This document shows, in pieces, positions 1 to 9,768 of a stretch of DNA of 34,705 nucleotides (position 1 is its first letter; every line of letters starts with the position of its first letter). The position numbers and the translations under genes were made by a program. The notes beneath the pieces are model-generated. The model saw only the letters and a program-made list of their open reading frames with translations, was not told the DNA's origin and ran no database searches. Location of the stretch: assembly GCA_964492595.1 (NCBI GenBank), contig CAZBKY010000006.1, forward strand, positions 1 through 34,705, written 5' to 3'. This stretch comes from CAYNFP01 sp964492595. GTDB lineage: Bacteria > Bacillota_I > Bacilli_A > RF39 > UBA660.

Positions 1-45
1 CCTCCTTTATAATAATATTCTATCAGTATTATTATAACTTTTCAA
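1..45 (-). promoter_or_regulatory. Promoter and ribosome binding site of a minus-strand gene lying off the left edge
   Basis: Read on the minus strand there is a -35 TTGAAA (40-45), a 17-nt spacer, a -10 TAGAAT (17-22), and then AGGAGG at 6-1. This is the full upstream signal of a gene that starts just outside the window and diverges from the YfhO gene at 168. The rest of the stretch up to 167 is AT-rich, with no gene and no convincing forward promoter. Confidence 0.6.
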
Positions 46-167
46 CCTATTTTTTATTTTTTTGTACATATTTGATTTGGTTTTTTTCTAATATACCAAA
101 AAACTTTATAATTATTTTTTTATTTTCTGATTTATGATAAACTATTAAAGTGAGGTAAATAATTGTT

Positions 168-2710
168 ATGAAATCATTTTTAAGTAAATATAAAGTAGAA
201 ATCTTATCTTTTTTTGTTCCCATAATAATATTTGGAATTGCTTTTGCTTTTGCAGGTCTTTGGCCTTTTGGGAAAACTTATGCGGCAGCTTATGATGGTT
301 CTGCCCAATATCCCGGATTTTCAATATATTTAATAAATGTGTTAAAAGGAAAATCTAGTTTATTTTATTCTTTTAAAGGCGGTCTGGGATTCAATTTCTA
401 TGCAACTGCGATATATTATTTATTTAATCCAACAAATTTACTATCAATATTTTTCAATAAAGATAATATTATGGTATTTTATACTTTAATAGTGTTCTTA
501 AGAATAGGTTTATGTGGATTTACTATGTCAAAGTATTTAAAATACAAAGATAAATCCAGAAAAGCAATACTTTTATTCAGCATTGCTTATGCTCTTATAG
601 CTTATAATGTACTATATTTTTATAATTTCATGTATTTTGACACAGTTGTTTTATTACCTCTTGTCATATTAGGTCTTGATAAACTCATAGATAAAAAGAG
701 TCCCAAACTATATATTATATTTTTAACATTGGCAATAATATCAAACTTCTATATAGGCTCTATGGTATGCATTTTTTCTTTACTGTATTTTATATATAGA
801 TATATTTGTCTTGAAAAGGAGAAAAGATCTAAAAAAATAATATATACTTTTATTATTTCCTCACTGCTTTCAGGTATTACTGCATCCTTTGTTTTACTTC
901 CTGTATTTTTTGAATTAATGGCTGGCAAAGTCAATCTATATGGAAGTAATTATACTATATATAATAAATGGGAAATGGATTTCTTTGTATCTTTTTATAG
1001 ATTATCTATTGCAGCATANNNNNNNNNNCTCAGGGAGACCAGGCAAATGGAGCTCCAAATATATACTCATCTTTATTTGTAGTTATATATACTATACTTT
1101 TCTTTTTCAATAAAAATATTAAAACAAAAGAGAAAATTGCCACAGGCGTTTTTATTGCATTTTTTCTTCTTTGTTTTAGTTATAATTTGTTAGATTATGC
1201 TTGGCAGTTTTTTCAAAGACCGATATGGTATCCAAACAGATACAGTTTTGTTTTTTCATTCCTGCTTATAACAACTGCTTATAAGAGCTTTAATTTAAAA
1301 AACTCTATAAAAATAAATAATTTTGTGACTATTATAGTATCTTTATTACTCTTGGCTTTAATAGTAAATGCCGCGATATATAGCAAAATAATAGATGAAG
1401 ATATTAGTAAAATAATTCTCTTAATATTATCATGTATATGTGTTATTGAGTATATGATTTCATTTAATTTAAAAAAATTATCAATTCTTATAGCATTAAT
1501 ATTTATTTTAGAAGTATCAGCTAATACTGTGGTAGGAGTTAAACAGATTTCATTTGCAAAAACAGAACCTTCCTATAGTATTTTAAACAAAGAGCTTTCT
1601 AAATCTTTTGATTATATTGAAGAGACTGACCCTATTCAAAATAATTTTTACAGAATGGACTCAAGCAACTGGACAAATATAAACAATGGGGGTTCTTTTA
1701 ATTATAATTCTTTAATATATTTTAATTCTCTAAGAAATGGAAAAATGATGTACTTTTTAGAACATTATGCCGATTATACAGTTCAAGATGGATGCAGTAC
1801 CAGATTTAATGCTAAAAACCCAATATTTACCTCTTTATTAGGATTTAAATATATAGTATCAAATAAAGAAGAGTTTTATTATGATAAAATCTATGAAGCG
1901 CCTTACAGTATATATAAAATAGAAGAAAACTTATCATTAGGATTTATGATGAACAGTAAAATAAAAGATTTAAAATTGGAGGATAACAAATCCTATGAAA
2001 ATTCAATTAATATTATTGATTACTCTACGAATATAGTAAGTAATGCCTTAACAAATCTTGATTATAATGAATTAATAAAATACTGGATAATGGAAGAAGG
2101 AGATGGTACCTTTGTTTACTATAACTCTCAAGAAGGCGGATATGTATCTTATAGGGGAGTTATAGAGAAAGATGCATTTGTATTTTTAAATCCTTCAATG
2201 AAAGGAAGAAACCAATATAATTTAATTTTAAATGATGAAGAAGAAATTAAATCTTTTGATACCAAAAATTTTACTCCTCTTTTACTGAAAAAAGGAGACA
2301 AATACGAAATAAAATTATATTTTAGCAGTTCAAGAGAAAAGGTAGAAGATTTAAAGTTATATTTTTTAGATTACAGTTCTTATATAAACTGGGTTAATGA
2401 AATGAAGGAAAATGGGTTAGAAATTTTAAAATATGAAAAAGACAATTATATTAAAGGAAAAGTAATGGTTAATGAAGATAAAACAACTTTATTTACATCT
2501 ATACCTTATGATAAGGGATGGAGAATTTCTGTTGATGGGAAAAATGTATCATATAATTTATTGATGGATGCCTTTATAGGAATTGATTTAACCAAAGGAG
2601 AACATATAATCGAATTTAAGTATATTCCAAGGGGTTTTATTTGGGGATCAATTATTTCTATTTTATCACTGGGAACCACTATTATTTATCTCAAAAAAAG
2701 AAAAGTATGA
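168..2710 (+). CDS. YfhO-family multi-pass membrane protein, interrupted by an assembly gap
   Basis: This is one large membrane protein in two readable pieces: 168-1018 before the N run, and a second frame after it that is open from about 1031 to 2710. The first codons after the gap read QGDQANGAPNIYSS and then a membrane helix, so the downstream part begins well before the ATG/TTG codons that a gene finder would pick. The first half is a run of hydrophobic helices. The C-terminal third is a soluble extracytoplasmic domain that ends in a last helix and a Lys/Arg tail (KKRKV). Length (about 850 residues) and layout fit the YfhO family (PF09586), GT-C-like membrane proteins; B. subtilis YfhO has been linked to lipoteichoic acid glycosylation, but the sugar acceptor here is unknown. 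GAGG lies 12 nt before the ATG, which is a long spacing. The frame change at the gap is a padding artefact, not a mutation. Confidence 0.8.
1019..1028. other. Assembly gap (10 N)
   Basis: Ten N bases lie inside the YfhO gene. The codon before the gap starts TA and the coding frame after it resumes with CT then CAG, so the true missing length should equal 2 modulo 3 (for example 8 or 11). Ten is therefore a placeholder. Confidence 0.97.
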
Positions 2711-2773
2711 TTATTTTTTCTAATACATAAAAAACTTGAATTGTGCTATATATATTTTATAACTTATTTAAAC

Positions 2774-2805
2774 AAAAAAACTATCTTATACAGATAGCTT
2801 TTTTT
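2774..2805. terminator. Bidirectional intrinsic terminator between convergent genes
   Basis: The stem is CTATCT / AGATAG with a 5-nt loop. It is flanked by A7 on the left and T7 on the right, so it can terminate both the YfhO gene (+) and the arginine operon (-). Confidence 0.8.
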
Positions 2806-2813
2806 ATATTTCT

Positions 2814-4265
2814 TTAAAATATTAACGTCATGATTGTTAAGATTATAATATTTACAACCGCTATAGTTAAGACAATTTTAAACGCCCATTTAAACCATGT
2901 AGAATATTCAACTTTTGCTAAGGCAAGTCCTCCCATGATTGCTCCACAAGTCGGGGTAATTAAATTTACAAGTCCATTAGCAGCAACTAAAGTCATTACT
3001 GTTGTTTCAATATTATGATTTAAAGTTGCAGAAAGAGGCCCTATAATAGGGGTTGATAGTGATGCCAATCCTGAAGATGATGGAACCAATATAGAAAGTA
3101 TAACATGCAGTATATAGTTAAGTGGTGTATATAAATATCCGGGAACACTTCTTAAAATATCTGCAGCATTATAAATAATATAGTTATCCAAATATGTAAG
3201 TTTCATTAGTACAGTCGCACCTCTTGCAATTGCTATAATCAGAATTACTCCAATCATATCATCTGCACCATCTACAAATGTATCTACCCAATCTTTTTCC
3301 TTCATTCCATTAACTATTCCAATAACTACTGCCATAATTAAGAACCATAAAGCCGCTTCATAGAACCACCAGTTCCCTAAAGAACTTCCTGTTAACCATC
3401 CTGATATTTTATCAAAGAAAGTTATATTGAATTCTCCCCATGGAATAAACCCTATGATCATAACTACAAAAGTTAGTCCGAATAGTATCAATGTTATTTT
3501 TTGTTTTAATGTTAATTTAACATCTTCTGAAGGGTCTTTTTTATTTGCATATTTCTTTTCCATCTTGCTTTGTTCTCTTAAGCTTAAGAAAGTAGACCCT
3601 TTATCTGCCTTAACTTTCTTTGCATAACGCATAACAAATAAAATAGAAATAAATAAAGATGAAAGCCATAAAATTACACCTATACCAATAATTATTCCCT
3701 GATTAACTACAATGCTCTCGGGTAGTGCCGCAATTGCAGCTCCTGTTGCAAAGGGATTGATAGTTGAACCCAAAACACCGCTACCAGCACCTAAAAGCAC
3801 AACCGCACTAGCTACTATTGTATCCATTCCGGCTGCCACCATTGTAAATGCTAATAATGCATAAAATCCAACTGTTTCTTCAAGCATTCCATAAGTAGTT
3901 CCACCTATAGAAAATATTACCATAAGTATTGGAATTAAAACTAGTTCCTTTCCCTTCATTTTTTTTACAAGAACTTTTATTCCTGTTTCAAGTGCTCCGG
4001 TTTTACTTACAACTACTAAAAATCCTCCCAATATTAACACGAAGATTCCTACATCAATCGCATCTGCAAATCCTAAAATTGGGGATAGCAAGATATCAGA
4101 TAATTTTGCTTTTAATACACCGCTACCATTTATTATCACATCTTCTACAAACTGTGCATTAGGCAAAACATAAGAAAGCAAGCCTAACAAGAAAATTATA
4201 ATTAAAATTATAGAAAATGATGTAAGCGATATCCCGAATCTCTTTTTTCCTTTTTTTATTGCCAT
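2814..4265 (-). CDS. arcD: YfcC/DcuC-family membrane transporter, probable arginine-ornithine exchanger
   Basis: This is a polytopic permease of about 483 residues with many hydrophobic helices. A conserved loop reads GGTTYGMLEET (about residues 125-135), and Gly/Ser-rich re-entrant stretches such as SSSGLASLSTP and NPFATGAAIAALPES are typical of the YfcC / C4-dicarboxylate anaerobic carrier superfamily (PF03606). It is the last gene of the arc cluster, where such proteins take the place of classical ArcD, so exchange of arginine for ornithine is inferred from position. The ATG at 4265 is chosen because GGAG sits about 8 nt upstream, inside the last codons of arcC. The upstream in-frame GTG at 4274 overlaps that Shine-Dalgarno and cannot be served by it. 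A strong terminator follows. The family also contains carriers for other anions and peptides, so the substrate is not proven. Confidence 0.8.
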   Translation of the reverse strand: MAIKKGKKRFGISLTSFSIILIIIFLLGLLSYVLPNAQFVEDVIINGSGVLKAKLSDILLSPILGFADAIDVGIFVLILGGFLVVVSKTGALETGIKVLVKKMKGKELVLIPILMVIFSIGGTTYGMLEETVGFYALLAFTMVAAGMDTIVASAVVLLGAGSGVLGSTINPFATGAAIAALPESIVVNQGIIIGIGVILWLSSLFISILFVMRYAKKVKADKGSTFLSLREQSKMEKKYANKKDPSEDVKLTLKQKITLILFGLTFVVMIIGFIPWGEFNITFFDKISGWLTGSSLGNWWFYEAALWFLIMAVVIGIVNGMKEKDWVDTFVDGADDMIGVILIIAIARGATVLMKLTYLDNYIIYNAADILRSVPGYLYTPLNYILHVILSILVPSSSGLASLSTPIIGPLSATLNHNIETTVMTLVAANGLVNLITPTCGAIMGGLALAKVEYSTWFKWAFKIVLTIAVVNIIILTIMTLIF

Positions 4266-4270
4266 TTTTT

Positions 4271-5209
4271 TCACTCCTTTTTTATTATTGTACCGCTTCT
4301 TCCTTCTAATGCCTTTAAAGCATTAGTTAAAGAAGTAATGATTGCATAGTTTTTATTCTTTGCATTTTGTACAAATTCTATGCAAGCTTCTACTTTAGGA
4401 AGCATGCTTCCTTCAGCAAATTCGCCATCATCAATATATTTTTTAGCCTCTGTAACATTCATACTATCTAGCTTTTGTTCGTTTTCTTTATTGTAATTGA
4501 TAAGTACACAATCTACAGCGGTCAAAATCAAGAGAACATCTGCCCCTACATCTAGCGCAAGTCTAGCACTTGTTCTATCTTTATCAATGACTGCATCCAC
4601 TCCTTTGTATCCAAAAGAGTCTTTAGTTACTGGTATCCCACCTCCTCCACATGCGATAACTATATCGCCTTTATCTATTAAATCGCGAATTACCCGCAAT
4701 TCTAATATTTTAATTGGGATTGGACTGGCTATAACTCTTCTATAACCTCGCCCAGCATCTTCCTTCATTACGTAATTTTTTTCTTTTTCTAAAATATCAG
4801 CTTCTTCTTTGCTATAAAAACTGCCTATCGGTTTTGTAGGTTTTTGAAAAGCTTCATCTTTTTCATCTACTTCAACCTGTGTTATTACAGTGGCACAATC
4901 TTTATCCAACTTTCTTTTGTATAATTCTTCTTGAATTGACTGTTGAAGATGATATCCAATATATCCTTGACTCATTGCTCCGCATTCTGCGAAAGGTACG
5001 AGTGGTGAGGAAATATTATTTTTTGCAATCTCCATTGCAAGATTTATCATACCAACTTGAGGTCCATTTCCATGAGTAACTATCACATTGTTACCAAGTT
5101 CCACCAAGTCAACTATATTCTTTGCTGTTATTTTTACTAATTCCAACTGTTCTTGAGGTGTCTTTCCAAGAGCGTTTCCCCCTAAAGCAATTACTACCCT
5201 TTTTTTCAT
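4271..5209 (-). CDS. arcC: Carbamate kinase
   Basis: The protein is 312 residues, normal for the family. It transfers the phosphate of carbamoyl phosphate to ADP, the ATP-yielding last step of the arginine deiminase pathway, in the cytoplasm. Visible motifs are the N-terminal GGNALG (10-15), HGNGPQVG (46-53), the nucleotide-site loop GGGGIPV (188-194) and GVDAVIDKD (203-211) in the amino-acid-kinase fold. Its ATG overlaps the arcB stop in an ATGA arrangement (4-nt overlap), so translation is probably coupled. The next gene, the permease, takes its ribosome binding site from the end of arcC. Confidence 0.96.
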   Translation of the reverse strand: MKKRVVIALGGNALGKTPQEQLELVKITAKNIVDLVELGNNVIVTHGNGPQVGMINLAMEIAKNNISSPLVPFAECGAMSQGYIGYHLQQSIQEELYKRKLDKDCATVITQVEVDEKDEAFQKPTKPIGSFYSKEEADILEKEKNYVMKEDAGRGYRRVIASPIPIKILELRVIRDLIDKGDIVIACGGGGIPVTKDSFGYKGVDAVIDKDRTSARLALDVGADVLLILTAVDCVLINYNKENEQKLDSMNVTEAKKYIDDGEFAEGSMLPKVEACIEFVQNAKNKNYAIITSLTNALKALEGRSGTIIKKE

Positions 5210-6192
5210 TTCAAAGTCTCATAAATAACTGCTTTTATTGTATGAAGACGATTTTCTGATTCTTCAAATACTCTTGAACAGGGGGACTCAAACACTTCAT
5301 CAGTCACTTCCATTTCCTTTATTCCATATTTTTCATATATCTGTTTTCCAACTATTGTATCTGTATTGTGAAAAGATGGCAAGCAATGCAAGAAAATAGC
5401 TTTTTCATCTGCATTATCCATTACACGGTTGTTAACTTGATATGGAGTTAATTTATTTATTCTCTCTTCCCAGAGTTCTTCTTTTTCTCCCATAGATACC
5501 CAAACATCAGTATATATAACATTAACTCCTTTTGTACCTTCTAAAACATCTTCTGTTAAAATTATTTTTGAATCACTTGCCTCAGCAAATTTTTTACAAG
5601 TCTCTACAAGATTTTTATCTGGAAATAAATCTTTAGGCGCACAGCATGTAAAGTTAACTCCCAATTTTGAGCATATTACCATTAAAGAATTTGCAACATT
5701 GTTTCTTGCATCTCCAAGAAAAGCCAGTGTTAACCCTTTTAGATAACCAAATTCCTCTTCTACTGTCATTAAATCTGCAAGCATCTGTGTAGGGTGAAAT
5801 TCATTTGTCAGTCCATTCCATACTGGAACATTAGCATACTTAGCAATCTCTTCTGCAACTTTTTGTCCGAATCCTCTATATTCAATGCCATCATACATTC
5901 TTGTTAAAACTCTGGCTGTATCGGCAATTGTTTCTTTTTTCCCCATTTGAGAACCTGTTGGTCCTAAATATGTAACACCCATACCTAAATCTAAAGCAGC
6001 AACTTCAAAGGCACATCTTGTTCTGGTAGAATCTTTTTCAAATATTAAAGCAATATTCTTGTCTTCTAAATATTTATGTTTCTCTCCTCTTCTTTTTTTA
6101 TCTTTAAAGTCTTTTGAAACTTTAATTAAATATTCAATTTCTTCTGGGGTGTAGTCAATTAGTTTTAAAAAATCTCTTCCTCTTAAATCCAT
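5206..6192 (-). CDS. arcB: Ornithine carbamoyltransferase (catabolic)
   Basis: This cytoplasmic enzyme phosphorolyses citrulline to ornithine and carbamoyl phosphate for the arginine deiminase pathway. From the ATG at 6192 it is 328 residues. It carries the carbamoyl-phosphate loop STRTR (55-59), HPTQ (133-136), the ornithine-binding SMG loop (233-235) and HCLP (269-272), all intact. The frame stays open 36 nt further upstream, but the 6192 start is preferred: GAGGAG lies 6 nt before it, and it overlaps the arcA stop by one base (TAATG), giving coupled translation. Sequence alone does not fully separate catabolic from anabolic OTC. The catabolic call rests on its position between arcA and arcC. 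Confidence 0.96.
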   Translation of the reverse strand: MDLRGRDFLKLIDYTPEEIEYLIKVSKDFKDKKRRGEKHKYLEDKNIALIFEKDSTRTRCAFEVAALDLGMGVTYLGPTGSQMGKKETIADTARVLTRMYDGIEYRGFGQKVAEEIAKYANVPVWNGLTNEFHPTQMLADLMTVEEEFGYLKGLTLAFLGDARNNVANSLMVICSKLGVNFTCCAPKDLFPDKNLVETCKKFAEASDSKIILTEDVLEGTKGVNVIYTDVWVSMGEKEELWEERINKLTPYQVNNRVMDNADEKAIFLHCLPSFHNTDTIVGKQIYEKYGIKEMEVTDEVFESPCSRVFEESENRLHTIKAVIYETLK

Positions 6193-7436
6193 TATAACTC
6201 CTCTCTTACAAGTGGCATACTCATACATCTTGGTCCGCCGCGACCGCGAGATAGTTCAGCCCCTGGCACTTCAATAACTTTTAAACCGTTTTTGCGAAGC
6301 TCCTCGTTTGTTAAATTATTTCTGTCATATACTACCACAACTCCAGGCGCGATACACAAAGTATTACTTCCATCATTCCATTGTTCTCTTTCTGCTGATA
6401 CCTTATCTCCTCCAGCACAAGGAATTAATGTTATTTCTCTACCTAAATATTTCTCTAGTATATTCTCTAGTGTATCATTTATCTCTTTAACATTCAAATC
6501 CTCATCGCTATCAGGGTCATCTCCTTCGGTTATTTCAAATACCTGAAGAGTACCCATAATACCTGGATGATATGTAAATTTATCTACATCCACTTGAGTA
6601 AATACGGTATCTAAATGCATAAATGCACGAGTTGATGGGATGCTAAAAGCAAGTACTGTTTCTATTTTGCATAGAGGACTTTTAAATAAGTTTTTAGCAA
6701 GTGTGTCTATTGCCTCAGCACATGTTCTTTGAGATATTCCAATAGCTAATATTTTATCATTTAAAATAAGTAAATCTCCACCTTCAGTATGGTAAGGATT
6801 ATATCTGTCATAATAAAGAGGAACCTCTCCCTTATATTCAGTATGATAATTAAATATATATTCAGCATATATTGTTTCTCTATTTCTTGTAATTGAATAC
6901 ATTTTGTTTAAACTAATTCCACTTCCAATACTTGAAAAAGGATCTCTTGTAAAGTATAGGTTTGGCATAGGATCAGCAATAAATTCATTCTCATCATCTA
7001 TCAAATCAACTAAAGACTTTTCAATATCCCTTTTTTCTCTTGATATATCGCTTAATTGAATCCCCTCCATAGTTTTTAATACTAAAAATTTATTATCTTT
7101 GATTTCATTTAAATAATCAAATACTAAGTATTTATATTTGGGTGTACGAATTCCCGCCTCATAAATAAATTGTTTAATAAATTTTTCTTTAATCTCATCA
7201 CTTTCTGATATAACCTCAGTCATTAAATCTTCAAGATAAACAGTTTCCACACCATTTTCTCTGAGCGCCCTTGCAAAAGCATCATGCTCTTTAATTGCAT
7301 TAGGCAAATAAGGTATATCATCAAACAATAACCTTTCTAAAGAATCGGGGGTTAAATTTAATAATTCTCCACCAGGCCTATGCAGCAATACCTTTTTCAA
7401 AGGTGCGATTTCGCTTGTTACATTAATTTTTGACAT
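6192..7436 (-). CDS. arcA: Arginine deiminase
   Basis: This enzyme hydrolyses L-arginine to citrulline and ammonia, the first step of the ADI route, giving energy and acid resistance. At 414 residues it is full length. Motifs in order are the N-terminal LLHRPGGEL, FTRDPF (162-167), EGGD (218-221), MHLDTVF with the catalytic His (273-279), and the nucleophile Cys404 in RCMSMP near the C-terminus. GGAG precedes the ATG with good spacing. The 89-bp gap from the upstream ABC ATPase gene contains an inverted repeat and no clear terminator, so read-through from the importer genes is possible. Confidence 0.97.
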   Translation of the reverse strand: MSKINVTSEIAPLKKVLLHRPGGELLNLTPDSLERLLFDDIPYLPNAIKEHDAFARALRENGVETVYLEDLMTEVISESDEIKEKFIKQFIYEAGIRTPKYKYLVFDYLNEIKDNKFLVLKTMEGIQLSDISREKRDIEKSLVDLIDDENEFIADPMPNLYFTRDPFSSIGSGISLNKMYSITRNRETIYAEYIFNYHTEYKGEVPLYYDRYNPYHTEGGDLLILNDKILAIGISQRTCAEAIDTLAKNLFKSPLCKIETVLAFSIPSTRAFMHLDTVFTQVDVDKFTYHPGIMGTLQVFEITEGDDPDSDEDLNVKEINDTLENILEKYLGREITLIPCAGGDKVSAEREQWNDGSNTLCIAPGVVVVYDRNNLTNEELRKNGLKVIEVPGAELSRGRGGPRCMSMPLVREEL

Positions 7437-7502
7437 TTTTCATTACTCCTTATACTTTTATTTTGTGATTTTTTTTATGAGATATCCCAAAACTCATCTA
7501 TA

Positions 7503-7520
7503 AACTAGTAAACCCTAGTT
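7503..7520. repeat. Inverted repeat in the gap between the ABC transporter and arcA
   Basis: AACTAG and CTAGTT flank a 6-nt loop, a perfect 6-bp stem. No T-run follows on the minus strand, so it is a poor terminator. It could be an operator or an mRNA stability element separating the importer and arcABC messages. I do not see a recognisable ArgR box. Confidence 0.4.
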
Positions 7521-7525
7521 ATTAG

Positions 7526-8242
7526 CTAACTTATATTTGATAAAAATTCCTTTAGTCTTTCTGTTTTAGGATGATTAAATACCTCTTCAGGTGTTCCATC
7601 CTCCACTAATTTACCTTTATCCATAAAAATTATTTTTGTTGCTATTTCTTTGGCAAAATCAAGTTCATGAGATACAATTATCATTGTAATTCCTTCATTT
7701 TTTATGTCTTTTAAAAGATTGAGAACTTCTTTAATCATTTCTGAATCTAAAGCAGAAGTAGGTTCATCTATTAACAAAATATCTGGCTTCATCATAAGGG
7801 CTCTGATAATTGCAACTCTTTGTTTTTGTCCCCCTGATAATTTATCTGGGTAAATATTCTCTTTATCCAGAAGCGATATCTTTTCTAAATATTTAATCGC
7901 TTCTTTATGTGCCGCTATTTTTGTCATAAGTTTTGTTTTAATGGGTGCTAAAGTTAAGTTTTCAATAACTGTAAGATTTGAAAATAAATTGAAGTTTTGA
8001 AATATCATTCCGATTTTATTTCTCAAAAGGGTTTTATTTATTTTATCTGTAGGTTTACCATCAAACAATATTTGTCCTTTTGTGGGAAACTCTAAAAGAT
8101 TTATACATCTTAAAAAAGTGCTTTTACCACTGCCTGAAGGACCAAATATCACAATTATTTCGCCTTTACTCACCTCCAAATCTATATCATTTAAAACTTC
8201 AAGATTTCCAAAACTTTTATATAAATTTTTAATTTTAAGCAC
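7526..8242 (-). CDS. Polar amino-acid ABC transporter, ATP-binding subunit
   Basis: This is a 238-residue cytoplasmic ATPase of the polar amino-acid uptake class (ArtP/GlnQ/HisP group). It shows Walker A GPSGSGKST (34-42), a Q-loop in FQNFNLF, the signature LSGGQ (135-139), Walker B ILLIDE (155-160) followed by the D-loop SALD, and the H-loop in IVSHE. It overlaps the permease gene by 8 nt and lies directly upstream of arcA, which makes arginine the most likely cargo. The subunit itself does not reveal the substrate. Confidence 0.93.
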   Translation of the reverse strand: MLKIKNLYKSFGNLEVLNDIDLEVSKGEIIVIFGPSGSGKSTFLRCINLLEFPTKGQILFDGKPTDKINKTLLRNKIGMIFQNFNLFSNLTVIENLTLAPIKTKLMTKIAAHKEAIKYLEKISLLDKENIYPDKLSGGQKQRVAIIRALMMKPDILLIDEPTSALDSEMIKEVLNLLKDIKNEGITMIIVSHELDFAKEIATKIIFMDKGKLVEDGTPEEVFNHPKTERLKEFLSNIS

Positions 8243-8933
8243 GATTTAACACCTTCTTTTCAAAAGTTCTAAGAAGACCTGACAATCCTAAGGTTAATAC
8301 TAAATATATAATTGCAACTATAATAAGAGGAAAAAAATAATCATAAGTGACAGAGGCAATAATGTCTGATGCCTTTACTAACTCCATAATTCCAATATAT
8401 CCAGCAACGGAGGTTTCTTTCAGCAGGGTTATAAATTCATTTCCAAGGGCAGGCAATATATTTTTTATGGCTTGCGGAAAAACTATTTTCAACATTGTTT
8501 GGGTGTAAGATAACCCCAAGGCATAGGCAGCTTCTTTTTGACCCTTTTCTACCGATTCAATGCCAGCTCTAATTATTTCTGATACGTAAGCTGCAGAATT
8601 AAGGCCAAAAGCTAAAACTCCAACTAAAATCACATTGATATTTACTGATTTAAAAATTAAATAATAAATAATCATCAGTTGAAGTACTACGGGTGTTCCT
8701 CTAATAATCGTAACATATAATTTAAAAACCCCGCTTAATAGCTTTAACTTTTTTTCTTCTTTATTGTAGTTTATAACAATTGAAATCAAAGATCCTAAAA
8801 TAACTCCCAGAATAACAGCAAAAAAAGCTATAATTAAAGTTCTTCCAAGACCGCTGATTATAAACTGATAGCGATTTTGTTCAATTATTGAGCGATAAGC
8901 TATATCTTTGATTTTGTCAAAAAAACTCTGCAT
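8235..8933 (-). CDS. Polar amino-acid ABC transporter, permease subunit
   Basis: This is a 232-residue integral membrane protein of the HisM/GlnP type with about five hydrophobic helices. The EAA loop that docks the ATPase is visible as EAAYALGLSYTQTM, and the gene carries the usual family stretches such as RGTPVVLQL and LLKETSVAGYIG. A good Shine-Dalgarno (AGAGGTG) precedes the ATG. Its start is 10 bp from the end of the binding-protein gene and its end overlaps the ATPase gene, so the three genes form one transcription unit. Confidence 0.92.
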   Translation of the reverse strand: MQSFFDKIKDIAYRSIIEQNRYQFIISGLGRTLIIAFFAVILGVILGSLISIVINYNKEEKKLKLLSGVFKLYVTIIRGTPVVLQLMIIYYLIFKSVNINVILVGVLAFGLNSAAYVSEIIRAGIESVEKGQKEAAYALGLSYTQTMLKIVFPQAIKNILPALGNEFITLLKETSVAGYIGIMELVKASDIIASVTYDYFFPLIIVAIIYLVLTLGLSGLLRTFEKKVLNRA

Positions 8934-8943
8934 ATTTCACCTC

Positions 8944-9672
8944 TTATTCAGTGGTATATTTTAAAATATATTCATCAATTTTTCCATTGTCTATCAAGTT
9001 TTGAAGTACCTCATTTATAACATCCAATAATTCATTATTTTCTTTTTTCACTGCCATCCCATAAGCATCTTGAAATAATATTCCATCAATTATTTTTAAT
9101 TCAGGATTTTTAGATACCAACTCCCTCGCGGGCAACTCATCCATTATAATGCAATCTGATTTTCCACTTTTTACAGCCTCTGCTGCAGTTAAAAACTTTT
9201 TTTGTCTATCAATTTTAGCGGTTTTATAGTTTTCTGTGGCATACGAATCTCCTACAGAACCAAGCTGTACAGAGATTTTCTTTCCATCAAGCTCTGCAAA
9301 AGAAGATATAGAACTATTTTGACTAACAACTACCACCTGATTTGAAACAGTATATTCTATTGTGAAATCAACTTCTTTTTTTCTGTCTTCTGTAATACTC
9401 ATTCCTGCAGCTGCGAAATCCGCCTTCCCACTTTTTAATTCATTTATTATTGAATCAAATGCGATATCTTTAATAATAAGCCTCTTATTTAAAGAGCCCG
9501 CTATTTCTTTAGCTATCTCAATATCTACACCTACAATTTCACCTTCATCATAAAATTCATAAGGCGCAAACCCTGCTTCTGTTACCATTACAAGTTCATT
9601 TTCATTACGAGCGCAACCCGCACTTAATAACGTTAATAAAATTACAGCCAAACTTATAACAATTTTTTTCAT
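8944..9672 (-). CDS. Amino-acid ABC transporter substrate-binding lipoprotein
   Basis: This is the extracellular binding protein of the importer (SBP_bac_3 fold). From the ATG at 9672 it has a lipoprotein signal peptide with lipobox LSAGC and modified Cys20. The body follows the usual pattern: GFAPYEF near the N-terminus, VGVDIEIAKEIA, FDSIINELKSGKADFAAAGMSIT, and EVDFT. These are typical of Arg/His/Gln/Lys-binding members. The GTG at 9678 is rejected as the start because it overlaps the GAGG ribosome binding site that serves the ATG. Arginine specificity is inferred from the downstream arc genes. Confidence 0.92.
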   Translation of the reverse strand: MKKIVISLAVILLTLLSAGCARNENELVMVTEAGFAPYEFYDEGEIVGVDIEIAKEIAGSLNKRLIIKDIAFDSIINELKSGKADFAAAGMSITEDRKKEVDFTIEYTVSNQVVVVSQNSSISSFAELDGKKISVQLGSVGDSYATENYKTAKIDRQKKFLTAAEAVKSGKSDCIIMDELPARELVSKNPELKIIDGILFQDAYGMAVKKENNELLDVINEVLQNLIDNGKIDEYILKYTTE

Positions 9673-9694
9673 TGTCACCTCGTATTATATTTAA

Positions 9695-9723
9695 AGTATA
9701 TCAAGAAAAGAAAATTAAGTAAA
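9695..9723 (-). promoter_or_regulatory. Probable sigma-A promoter of the importer-arc cluster
   Basis: On the minus strand there is TTTACT (-35, 9723-9718), a 17-nt spacer, and an extended -10 TGaTATACT with its hexamer at 9700-9695. It sits about 20 nt upstream of the ribosome binding site of the binding-protein gene. Confidence 0.6.
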
Positions 9724-9768
9724 GAAATACCGGTGATTTATGGGTTCATGATTTATTTGATATATCGA

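Noticed and set aside
168..1187. True frameshift or pseudogene in the YfhO gene
   Set aside because: The frame change falls exactly at the N run, whose length is arbitrary; both sides are intact.
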